The notes under the pieces: generated by a model
What the model was told of the DNA's origin: nothing
What the model saw: only the letters and a program-made list of their open reading frames with translations
Database searches by the model: none
Assembly: GCA_012934845.2 (NCBI GenBank)
Contig: WNNJ02000234.1
Span: 62,001 to 126,000, forward strand
Source: Pomphorhynchus laevis
Taxonomy: Eukaryota; Acanthocephala; Palaeacanthocephala; Echinorhynchida; Pomphorhynchidae
Direction of reading: 5' to 3'
Length of the DNA stretch: 64,000 nt
Made by a program: the position numbers and the translations under genes
In this document: in pieces, positions 1 to 11,800 of the stretch
Position numbering within the stretch: position 1 is the stretch's first letter
Layout: each line of letters begins with the position of its first letter

Positions 1-722
1 TATTGGAGCTGGATCAAAGAAAGAAGGAAAATTGTATTTAATATTTCGCTAACTTCTGTTAGCATCCTTAGAAAATTTCAATTTGATAAAGACTTATTGG
101 AGCTGGATCAAAGAAAGAAGGAAAATTGTATTTAATATTTCGCTAACTTCTGTTAGCATCCTCAGAAAATTACAATTTGATAAAGACTTATTGGAGCTGG
201 ATCAAAGAAAGAAGGAAATTTTATTTGATTTCGCTAACTTCTGTTAGCATAGAAAATTACAATTTGATAAAGACTTATTGCTATCAAAGAAAAAATTTCA
301 CTCTGTTAGCATCTTCAGAAAATTACAATTTGATAAAGAATTATTGGAGCTGGATCAAAGAAAGAAGGAAAATTTTATTTGGTATTTCGCTAACTTCTGT
401 TAGCATCCTCAGAAAATTTCAATTTGATAAAGACTTATTGGAGCTGGATCAAAGAAAGAAGGAAAATTTTATTTGATATTTCGCTAACTTCTGTTAGCAT
501 CTTCAGAAAATTACAATTTGATAAAGACTTATTGGAGCTGGATCAAAGAAAGAAGGAAAATTGTATTTAATATTTCGCTAACTTCTGTTAGCATCCTCAG
601 AAAATTACAATTTGATAAAGACTTATTGGAGCTGGATCAAAGAAAGAAGGAAAATTTTATTTGATATTTCGCTAACCTCTGTTAGCATCTTCAGAAAATT
701 ACAATTTGATAAATAATTATTG
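1..722. repeat. 94-bp tandem array (array A)
   Basis: About eight head-to-tail copies of a 94-bp unit; the phrase TATTGGAGCTGG recurs at about 1, 95 and 189, and the spacing stays close to 94 bp except for a few shortened units. Each unit contains a short inverted repeat (GCTAAC, four bases, GTTAGC). It is a part of the same dispersed repeat found at 8.3-8.9, 36.7, 37.2, 37.5 and 63.5 kb. Short open frames across it are a by-product of the repeat, not genes. Confidence 0.93.
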
Positions 723-769
723 GAGCTAGATCAAGCGAAATATCAAAAATAATTTCTTCTTTCCTTTGA

Positions 770-1672
770 TTCAGCTCCAATTATTATTTATCAATAATGG
801 ATCAGTATCAACTATTTAAAATCATTCGACAGAGCTATGAGGCACTGGTCGGCAGCTATCGAGAAGCTTTGAAAAAATGCTAACAGAAGTTAGCGAAATA
901 TCAAAAATAATGTCTTCTTTCCTTGGATCCAGCTCCAATAATTATTTATCAATAATGGATCATTATCAACTATTTAAAATCATTCGACAGAGCTATGGAG
1001 CCACTGGTCGGCAGCTATCTAGAAGCTTTGAAAAATGCTAACATTTTTAGCGAAATATCAAAAATAATGTCTTCTTTCCTTGGATCCAGCTCCAATAATT
1101 ATTTATCAATGGTCGGCAGCTATCTAGAAGCTTTGAAAAATGCTAACATTTTTAGCGAAATATCAAAAATAATGTCTTCTTTCCTTGGATCCAGCTCCAA
1201 TAATTATTTATCAATAATGGATCATTATCAACTATTTAAAATCATTCGACAGAGCTATGGAGCCACTGGTCGACAGCTATCTAGAAGCTTTGAAAAAATG
1301 CTAACAGAAGTTAGCGAAATATCAAAAATAATGTCTTCTTTCCTTGGATCCAGCTCCAATAATTATTTATCAATAATGGATCATTATCAACTATTTAAAA
1401 TCATTCGACAGAGCTATGGAGCCACTGGTCGACAGCTATCTAGAAGCTTTGAAAAAATGCTAACAGAAGTTAGCGAAATATCAAAAATAATGTCTTCTTT
1501 CCTTGGATCCAGCTCCAATAATTATTTATCAATAATGGATCATTATCAACTATTTAAAATCATTCGACAGAGCTATGGAGCCACTGGTCGACAGCTATCT
1601 AGAAGCTTTGAAAAAATGCTAACATTTTTAGCGAAATATCAAAAATAATGTATTCTTTCCTTTGATCCAGCT
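770..1672. repeat. 159-bp tandem array (array B), inverted relative to array A
   Basis: Tandem copies of a longer version of the same repeat, lying in the opposite orientation to array A. Where regular, the unit is 159 bp, an exact multiple of three, so a frame stays open for 217 codons (995-1,648) as a 53-residue repeat. The unit includes the GTTAGCGAAATATCAAA end, the GATCCAGCTCCAATAA block and a 60-bp block ending in CTAGAAGCTTTGAAAAA. With array A it makes an approximately 1.7-kb inverted structure. It lies upstream of the first visible FET exon and could fold back if transcribed. Confidence 0.92.
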
Positions 1673-1971
1673 CCAATAATAATTTATCAATAATGGATTA
1701 TTACCAACTATTTAAAAAATGTAACATGTTTTAAACTGGTGTAATATATGTGGAATTTTTAATACTCTAGAATAATTTATTCAATTAAAATCATTATATC
1801 ATTATAACTAATCTTTCAAATTGCCGTGGAAATTAAAACTAATATTTTTTTAATCAATCGTAAATATTATGTTGGGATATGTTCTACAATATGTAATTAA
1901 GATACGAACGAATATGATCATCTAAAATGCAATTCTTACATTTTACTCCACTGGAAAACTTTAAATTTTAG

Positions 1972-2834
1972 TACATCGGCTTATCAGCCCACTGCCCCAC
2001 AAACAGCATCGACTTCTCTGAATTCTACCAACGCAGTTGCCTACCAACAGCAAAATGCGGCATATCAAAGTATGCTCGAGGCTCATCAGAGACAACAGCA
2101 GGCTGCTATAGGAGGCTTGCAACAAGCGGCGTATACTTCTCGGCCGATCCAGTATCAGCAACAACAGCAGCCAGACTCTTCGTCAGCGTATTCTACTGCA
2201 GCAGTGACCGCTTCGCCTGCTGCCGCAAATGCAGTCGACACTGCGATGGCTTCTTATCAACAACAGCTTGCAGCATATCAACAGCAACAACAGGCATTTT
2301 ACCAACAACAGCAACAACAGCAGCAACAAATGGCCTCTCTTCAGCAACAACAATCTGCAGCCCAAGTAGCTCAGCAGAATTCACTTACTACCTCGACAAG
2401 GTCATTGCAGGCTGGATTTGCTGGTCATTCGCAACAGCAATCGCCACAAGGTCAGTATCCCACTCAGCAACAGACGGATCAGTACATGTTTACGCAACCT
2501 CCTCCGTCAGCGGGAGCGTCTATTTCTTCAACCGCAGCTGTTCAGCAACCGCCTCAACAGACATCATTCCCAAACAATAATGACTACTATTCTCAGCAGA
2601 TGTATTCGACTCCGCAGCCAGCATTGCAATCAAATCAACATCACATGCAGGCTAACGTGGCACAGAATATGTACCAAGATCCAAGCAATTTTCATTCATC
2701 ATCCATACGAGGTGGAAGCCATTTCGGTAGACCACCAGCACCCTACAATGAAAATTATATGCAGCACAATCCGCCTAGATACAACTCGTTTGCTAATTCT
2801 GGTCGCGGTTCAATGCATTCAGGCTATAACTCAG
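1972..2834 (+). CDS. FET gene exon: Q/S/Y-rich low-complexity domain
   Basis: The acceptor follows a TTTTAG at 1,966-1,971 and the donor is TCAG|GTGATG at 2,834/2,835. The exon encodes about 287 residues rich in Gln, Ser, Tyr and Ala, with Gln runs around 2,155-2,170 and 2,279-2,350, and ends in a Gly/Arg/Ser stretch (RGGSHFGRPPAP, SGRGSMHSG). This prion-like composition is typical of the N-terminus of FUS/EWSR1/TAF15. The first codon is split, so at least one exon lies upstream. Confidence 0.88.
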
Positions 2835-5800
2835 GTGATGTCAAAGTATTGTTTAGCTCTTTGTTTTAATATTCTGGTATTTCTAATAGGACAACAAATT
2901 AGATCCCAAGGATTTGGCCATAGAATGAGGTGAGTTTTAGTTTTTTTCGTATTTATCGAATAATATACTCGTATTAAAATTGTCACTGACTTGTTCATTT
3001 ACATTTTGTCAATTATTTCGCTACTTATTTTATATTATTTATCAAATCAATGCTTTATAATTGTGTAACATTTCGCTCAAGTCCAAAAATTACCCAGACG
3101 GTGAACATGTATTAATACGCCCATTGTAGAATAGTTGTTTTCGTGATTATGACCAATTCTAAGTCTTCTATCAGCCCAAAAAGACACTTCGTCTTCTATC
3201 ATCTTAAAAATTCTAAATATTTACTAAGAATTCAAAGTATTTACTTTTCGTGATTATGACCAATTATAATTCTTCTATCAGCCCAAAAAGTTCGTCTTCT
3301 ATCATCTTAAAAATTCCCAATGTTAATTTATTAAAACAATATCTACGTCTGCTATCAATTCATGAATACTCACTTTTGATTATTTAGTCAAAAGTTAAAA
3401 AAAATAATGTTAATCAATTCTTAAATTTGCAATTTCAAAGCAATATCTAATCGCCGATTTGTTTTTACTCCACGTTCCCTTCCATGGGAACGTAGAGTAA
3501 GAAGGAATTACGGGAATGCAGTGATAGAGAGGTGGGACGAGTGTCGTCTAAAAAGGAAGGCTGATGAACGATGGGGAGTCGACAGCGATGAGACGAAAAG
3601 TTACGAGAAGAAGGCGGAAATGTAATGTGGATTGTGAGCCAGGAGAGTTGGGCAATATAGGTGGTTGTGTGTTCGAAGCATGGAGTCGAAAGAGCACTCG
3701 AACGGCGGTGTTGATTATTCGTTGTAGGGGTGGGATGATGTGTTTTGGAGAATTGGCGAAAAGGCCTTGCCAGTAATCGATTTTAGGGAAGAGAAGCGAT
3801 GAAAGAAGATACATACAAGAACTGAAGTCGATAAGCGCGCGGATACTGCGGATATCACGGAGAATTAAGTTAGACGAGCGAACCGTGTCGCGGACGAAGG
3901 GTTTTAGGGAAAGGTGACCATCGAAATGGAAGCTTAAGAAAGTGAGATTGTGTACAATGGAGATGATCGATGAGACAAAAGATACAGTGGGAGGAGATAT
4001 GTTTGGTTTACGGGGGAGGATCCACATTTTTTTAGACTTGTCGGTGTTTAGAACGATATGGAGATTGGAGAGACGTTCGTAGATAGAAGAAAGACATAAA
4101 CGGAAGTCGATAAGAGGGTGGATACAACTTATGTATCGGAAACATATGTGATGTCTAAGTGATGCCACGGAGAAAATATGTCATGTAGACATTTTTGTTA
4201 ATGCGATCCTTTATTTAGGGATCGCATTTCTCGAAGGGTTTTCCAGATAGGACTATGGAAAAAGACCTCTAGGTAGACCTCGGTACTAAGGAAGTGATCA
4301 ACTCTCGAAACTGACCGAAGAACGCATTTGGCTATCTGAAAGATAACTTTGGTATGTTTTCCATTATCGCAATGCATAGCGTAGTTTGGTTTACACACTG
4401 CTTCCACGGAAAATTGTTGTTGTGTTTATATATATTACGTGTTTTACTACAAAAAAAATTATTTGGACATGCATAAATTAAATAGCAATTGATTATGTAA
4501 AATGCCTATTTACATGGATTGTTACCCTAGATAGAACTCAACTAGATTCGGACTTCCTCATTAAATTAAACTATATATAATGTAGTTGTATAAAAACTAT
4601 GTGCTTGTAGATACAATATTAATTTATTATATTATATGATTGATTCTGTACATTCAAATTTGATTATATTTACCAATCTAAATTAATTTTGGATGTTACA
4701 ATCGCGTCTATATGAATAAAACATTCTATCTTTTTTTTAAATTACCAAATATCTTAGATATATAAAGTCATTAATTGACGTTTTCAACTGTAGAATCTGA
4801 TCAATTTTAATTTGATCTAAATGCCAGAAAAAATCACTTATTAGTTTTTACAGATCGAAGTGCCTAAAAGCAATTTTTGAATAATTAAAAATGCTATTTA
4901 TTCCTTAGTTATTTTTTGTTTAGTTATGATTCTAAAAATCAACGTGGAGGATTCACACCAAGAGGAACGATGAACTTTTCGAATCGACCATTCCTAAGTA
5001 AGTGTTTCTATGTGTGTTTTAATAATTTGAATTCTTTTTACCGATTTTTAATTAAATTCTGAATTATTATTGCAATACCTGTTGATTAAGATTTGGTTTG
5101 ACGATTTTTCGTAATATAGCGTCTGTTTCAAATGACTTTTAATTATGAAATCGCTTTTGTTATTTTTCAATAATTTGTTAATGACTTGATGCCCTACTAT
5201 TAAAAGTAATTTTATTTTTTTATTTTTACATAAATGCTATCTTAATTCTTCTATGCCTTACGTTTTGTAATAAATTCTGACATAATAAATACCCAATTTT
5301 GATTGTTATATAAGTTAAACCGATTGCTGCATAAGTTTAACCGATTGTTTTATAAGTTTATATAACCGATTGTATTTTTACCCTATTGATATTCAAGATG
5401 TTATATATATATTTAAATTGTGTCTTTTAATTTAACGAATTTTAGAAGTAATTGCCGTCCAAAAGAATGGATCTCAATTCGCCGACATATTTGCCAGTGC
5501 TCTATCGCAATTTTATCAACATTTATTTTTATCATTTAAATACATTTGCTTTACTGATTTTAAACCTGGATGAAATTATTAGACTTTAAATTGAATGATA
5601 TTTTGATTATTACATAAAAATATAAATTGCGTTCTATTCTCGTTTTTAATAATTGCGGTTTGTCTTGATAGTTAATTTGCCTATATTTTTTAAAGCTTTT
5701 ACAAAATCTAAATAATGTAGCAAAATAATATGTTGAAATTGTATAATATTTGCAATTTTTAATTTTTTTTTAAATATTAAGCTGGTATAATATCTAATTC

Positions 5801-8800
5801 ATTTTAATAACAGTTTCATATACTACATTCGTATTGTATTTTATTAACAAACCATTTTGCGGTAGATCGGATTTTAAAATGAATTTTCAATGTTTTTGAC
5901 TGCTAATGCAGTAGTATTTGTATTCAATCTTTTGTAAAATTTGTTGCAACAAATATATGCAGGTTTTTACGATGGGGATGAAAACGATCCTGTTCCTAAC
6001 GTCATTTATATTAGCGAACTTCCGAATACTATTACAAATGAGCTTCTAGCTCAACAGTTTTCAAGTGCTGGTCCATTAGCTACGGTATGTTTTCAACTAA
6101 AGTTTATAATGGAACATAAAAATGGAATAGCACAAATATTTTTATTAAGTTATCATCCGATTAGGTTTTAACAAAAATTTAAACTAATATAACATAAGAG
6201 TTGTGAAGTTGAGAGCGAGAACACTTTCTCCCTCTGACTTACGCATGTACTGGACACTAAATAACGTTTTTAATTATAACTTTTATAAAATCCTTAATTA
6301 TGTAGCTTATATAATTTAACTTTATTATAGGGCGGATTGGTGATAATTATTTATGTCTCTTTTTACTTGTAGTGAATATCCACACCTTACCATCTTTTTT
6401 TTCTATTTTCTTTTTTATACAACGATTTGATGATTTTGGCTCTTATTTTCAATAATTTTGTTTTACACCGATGTAATTAAACTTTAGGGATCCTATTCTC
6501 CGTAAATTATCGATATTTTGTTTCGTTCGTTACATAAACATTTTTATATTTAATCCAATTATTAAACTTTAACCTAAAAAAAACATAAAAAATAAAAAAA
6601 AACTTTATTTTTTTAAACTTTATTGCAATTGATGCTAATAATGTGATTGAACATTTTACTAAGTAATAATTACTTGACCGAGTAAAATAAGATCCGTACG
6701 TGCTGATTCGGCTTTTGAACAAGAATACTTATTTGACGAGATTTTTTATTTTTAACTTTTAGAACAAAAAAATTAACCTGAAACGTTAAATACCTCACGA
6801 ATAGACAATTGCTCATAACATATAAAAAGTATATTAAGTAAAAGTTAAATTATTTGTTGAGATAAAAACTTTTTTTCTTAAATTTTTTAATAATATGCAC
6901 AACGATTTTTGTATATATTTTTTTTGAATCAGCGGAGTCGAATATATTAATTTAGTTCATTAAAATAACTCATTTAACATCCCTTGTCATTTTTCTTTAC
7001 TTCTAATTTTGGCCCTTTGCTCCGATCAAGCGGAAACTGTTGATTATTGATTTAGTTTCGTTGATTGCTCATTTTTGCTCTTTTTTGTAACCTTAACAAA
7101 TAATTAGTAGATATATCTACCTATCCGAAAAGGAAAATTTTAGCAATTGATTTTTTAACATTTTTAGTATTAATCGAAATGCGTTATATGATGGTTTCGA
7201 ATTTACTCAACCCCGATTTCATTCACTTGTTGAATCTATAAGCAATTAATAAACTTATTAAAAAGAGAAATATTATGTTTTATTTGAAAAGATATGTTCA
7301 ATTTAGGTTTTCACCATAGTAATCCAAAAAATAAATCAGTTTGATGAAATGTTTTAACTTAAAATTAGTCTTTAATAACGTCTAAAAGTTTATCACAAAG
7401 TGGAAAGCTATTCCCGCGCGAATTTCCTTTCCAAGCATATTCGCCCAAATAAAGGTACATCCATCATTTGTATTTTGCCCTTATTTCTATGAAATGTTTA
7501 ATGGACGCCATTGTGACTCAATTCGCTAGTTTGACAGCCTTGAAATTTAGAATAATGTGTACACATGTTAGGGAATCGTTGATACATGAAATTGGATCCA
7601 CCAAAACTTTGTGAATGGTTAACTGTTGAGTGGTTGTAACCATAGTCTTCTAATTTGATATATTCTTTCCAGCAATCGCTGCAAATGATACTACATGAAT
7701 AAATAAGTTTTGTTATTCATAGCTTTTGCTATATATAATTGATCTTTACCAGGTTTGACATATTTTCTAATTAAGGGGATTAGAGTGTCAGCATCGTGAC
7801 GTTTAATCATGCATTTCTCGAGCCTTTAATTATAAAATAATAAATATATACACACAATTATCTACCTGAGATCTCTAGCCTAATCAGTCATACCCAAAAT
7901 TTACGTTCCTTCCACTATACGACCTTGATCGTATTTTCTTTTGCCGATTTTAGCTTCGTCCACCTGGATTATCACGCCATTCCCAACGATTAGCGATTTA
8001 TCTTGCTTTTTGAGAACCATTTCTAACATAACCTTGCGGAAGCAATTCCGCCAATTGGCGGAATATTCGACTCCGCTGATTCCAATGATATGAAGAATTC
8101 GTTGTGCCCATAATTGAAATATTTAAGAAATAATAATAATCTTTTTTTCTAAAAAAATTGAAAATTAAAAATCTCGTTATATGGTATCCTCGGTCAAAAG
8201 CAGAATAAGCACATACGTATCTTACTAATACCTTCCGTTATGAAAAATATAAGAACCGGAACAAGGTGGTATTTAACTAAACATTACCCAAAAAAGTGGG
8301 GTTCTTTTATTTGGATACTTCGATAACGTAAATGCTAACAGAGGTTAGCGAAATATCAAAATTACTTCAGAATTGCCATTTTTGACTTCGATCTATTTTT
8401 TCGATTTTCTCGAAGCTTCTCGATAATTTCAGACCAGTGGATTCATAGCACTTTCGAATAATTTTAAATAGTTGATAATAATCCATTATTGATAAAGAAT
8501 TATTGTAGCTGGATTAAAGAAAAAGAAAAATTCTTATTTGATATTTCGCTAACCTCTGTTAGCATCTTCAGAAAATGACATTTTAGATTTCGAACTCTTG
8601 ATTTCGATTTTCTTCAAGTTTCTCAATAACTGCAGACCAGTTGCTCCATAGCACTTTCGAATAATTTTAAAATTTTAGATAATAACTCAAAATAATGAAT
8701 AAATGGTCAAGTGTCATTTTTAAAATAGTTGATAATGATTCAGTATTGATAAAGAAGTATTAAAGTTGGATCAAAAGGTCGACTTTTTTGATATTTCACT

Positions 8801-11800
8801 AACATCTGTTAGCATCTTCAGATGATTGTAATTTTCTGAAGATGCTAACAGATGTAAGCGAAATATCAAATAAAAGTTTTCACTTTTTTGATCCAGCTCC
8901 ATTAATTCTTTATTAAATCGTTAACTTTAAAATTGCAACTTCTTTAAAACTTTTGTGTCAAGACTGCTTGAAATATATTCTGAAATGCAGATTTGCTTTA
9001 AATATTAATTATTTGATATTAAATATTTGGAATGCTTTTACAATATTTCTTCAAATTAGATTATCAATTTTAATTTTTAATTTCTTGATTAAAAGCTGTT
9101 TTTTTTATTTGGGAGTGCATATGAACTGCAAATATAATTTTTTATTCACCACGTTTACGTATTGTAGCATCCTTACGTATTGTAGCATCCATCATATAAA
9201 TTAGAATTATATATAATTCCATTATATAAATTTCATTTTCCGGTCATCCGTTATGAATTTAACGTCCCTTTATTACTTTATCAGTGTAATCTAATTTAAT
9301 CTTTCCCTTATTACTTTTTTATTTTTTCATTTAACATCCATTATGTCATTTTTCTTTACTTCTAATTTTGGCCCTTAGCTTTGACCAAGCATGTTCCGCG
9401 TAAACTGTTGATTATTGATTTAGTTTCGGGGATTGCTCAATTTTGCTTTCTATTGTAACAAATAATCAGTAGATATATCTACCTATCCGAATAGAGATAT
9501 TGCTTGGTGCTAAATCTAGCACTTTCGGAATCAAATTAATTCACTTTTAAAATTTAATATTTAAATATTAAATTTAATATTTAATTTTAACTTTTAAAAT
9601 TTAATAGCAATTAATATTTTAACATTTTTCATAGTAATCGAAATGCGTTATAATTATTATACTTTTTATAATTATTATATTCCAATTAATATTTTAACAT
9701 TTTTAATAGTAATCGAAATGCGTTATAATTATTATAATTTTCAAATTACGCAACCCCGATTTCATTCACTTGTAGAATCTATAAGCAATTATTTCGTATC
9801 ATTTCCAAGTTCTTATACAAATTCACAAAATTCGGAAATTAATGAACTATATTAATCGATTACGCTTTTAGGTTTTATTTACCCAAGACAGTATATTTAA
9901 ATTTTACTGATCAAATCAATTAAATGAATTAAAATTTTACAATCAATTAAAATTTTAACGATAACATCAAATATATAGACCATAATTTTTCTTGTTTTTA
10001 AGTTTTAAATTTTATTTTCGCTGTTACATTGACGGATTCTTATCCGATATTTACGCTTATCTGTTCATTTTTATATAAATTTAAATTAGATTTTAAAATT
10101 AAAATCTAATTAAATTTAATTAAAAATCTGATTTAATTTAAATCTAATTAGATTTAAATTAAATTTATTTAAATTAGATTTTTGCAAATCTAATTTAAAC
10201 TTTTTTATCGAATTTTCAAACCCGTTTAATTATTATAAAGACGTTTTTAGAAGCAAACAATATCCTACTCGTTCGTTTTATTTTTTAAACATGAACATTC
10301 AATTTATTATTTTCATAATTCATTTCAACACTGCTAGTTTGTCTTTTTAGATTGCAAAGAAATCAAACTTTTTCTTAATGACTATAATCTATAGCCACAA
10401 TGAAATGTGACTTTTATCTATAATATAAAATACTTGTATCCAGTTAACTTATCTGAAGGTTTTAGCAAAAATAGTGGTTTGATCTGGAGAGAAAACATTT
10501 ATTTATTTGTAATTATTTACTAATGATTTAAATCATTTATTAATCGCTAATTATTTAAAAAATAAATAGCGATTTGCGTTAGAGAATAAAGCATTTGTAT
10601 AATTTACATGATTTAAGTAATTAAAATATTGATTACATGATTAAAATAATAATTTATAAATTAATATTTCTTAATATTAATTATTTAATAAGTGATTTAT
10701 TTCTTGTAGGAATAATTATGCTTTGTATATCAAATTAAAATTACCCGATCCTTCATCAACAGTCAATTTGCAAATTTCGTAAAGATTTTGAAATTACGAT
10801 TTTAGTGAGATTTCTTTTTTTAAAATCGACCAATTTTAATTGTTAATGTTAATTTCAATTTTAATTTATATATTTAATTTATTTCACTGGTGTTCAGTGA
10901 AAATTATCAGGATAATTTTAATCATCGAAATGCTATATTCTTGTCTTCCAACGCCCAAATTGACGATCCTTTAAAATACCTAGTTTGAAACGTATACTTT
11001 TTATGACATTTTATGACGTGCTGATAGCTGCCATACATTTTCAATTCTATATTTGAACATTACTTAGTGGATGCTGTAGATATAGTAAATATCAGCAGTA
11101 TCCCTTTTAAGAATATCATTATATGCTGATTACGTTTAGATTATCATTACCTGCTTCTCGTTAGATTCCTTTAAAAATATCATTATATGTTTATATTTAT
11201 ATAAATACTTGGAATATTAAGAATGCTATTAAATTGAGTATAAACACTTATATTTTAAATATTAGATAATATAAATGACGTCATTATTATAATTAATAAA
11301 AATAATTAAATGATGATCATTAATAATTAGTAATCGCATGATGACATTATTATTAATTATTTTGCTATCATTTCATCACATCATTTATTCCTAATCGATT
11401 AATTTGTAATAAATTCTATTTAATTATTAATAAATCGATGATTTGTAGATATATTTTATTATATTTTTTATAGTATTTTATAGCAGTACAACGATGCACG
11501 AACAATAAATGTTCATATTCTTTCATTATAAATCAATATTTCAAAATAAACAACTAATTACGATGTATAATATCTGAGTCATTTATAAAATTTTAAAAGT
11601 AGAATTTAGAACAATTCGATCATTTAATTTCATGATTTAAATAATAATCAAGAAAATATTACATATGCCAAGAAAAATCAAGCATTCGATCAAAAAAATA
11701 ATATTTACTTGATAATTTGTCTTTTTACCTTAATGTATTAATTACGCCCTTATTGCATTAATTATTAGTTGATCAATTTATGTAAATATATTGACTTCGA

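Larger units (their letters stand above)
2930..4923 (+). other. FET intron 2 with repeats and LINE fragment
   Basis: Nearly 2 kb of intron. It holds a duplicated block of about 110 bp (3,135-3,320), a reverse-strand LINE RT fragment (about 3,540-4,170), and AT-rich DNA. An uncharacterised reverse open frame lies at 4,198-4,407; beside it is a hairpin near 4,201-4,228 in which GCGATCC and GGATCGC pair. Confidence 0.7.

Noticed and set aside
1-722. CRISPR-like array
   Set aside because: The units are continuous with no unique spacers, and the DNA is clearly animal.
995-1648. Open frame of 217 codons with a 53-residue repeat
   Set aside because: It is tandem repeat DNA with a 159-bp period; other copies of the repeat do not keep a frame.
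2183-2933. Leu/Val-rich and other open frames overlapping the FET exon
   Set aside because: They are shadows of the CAA/CAG-rich exon on the other strand or other frames.
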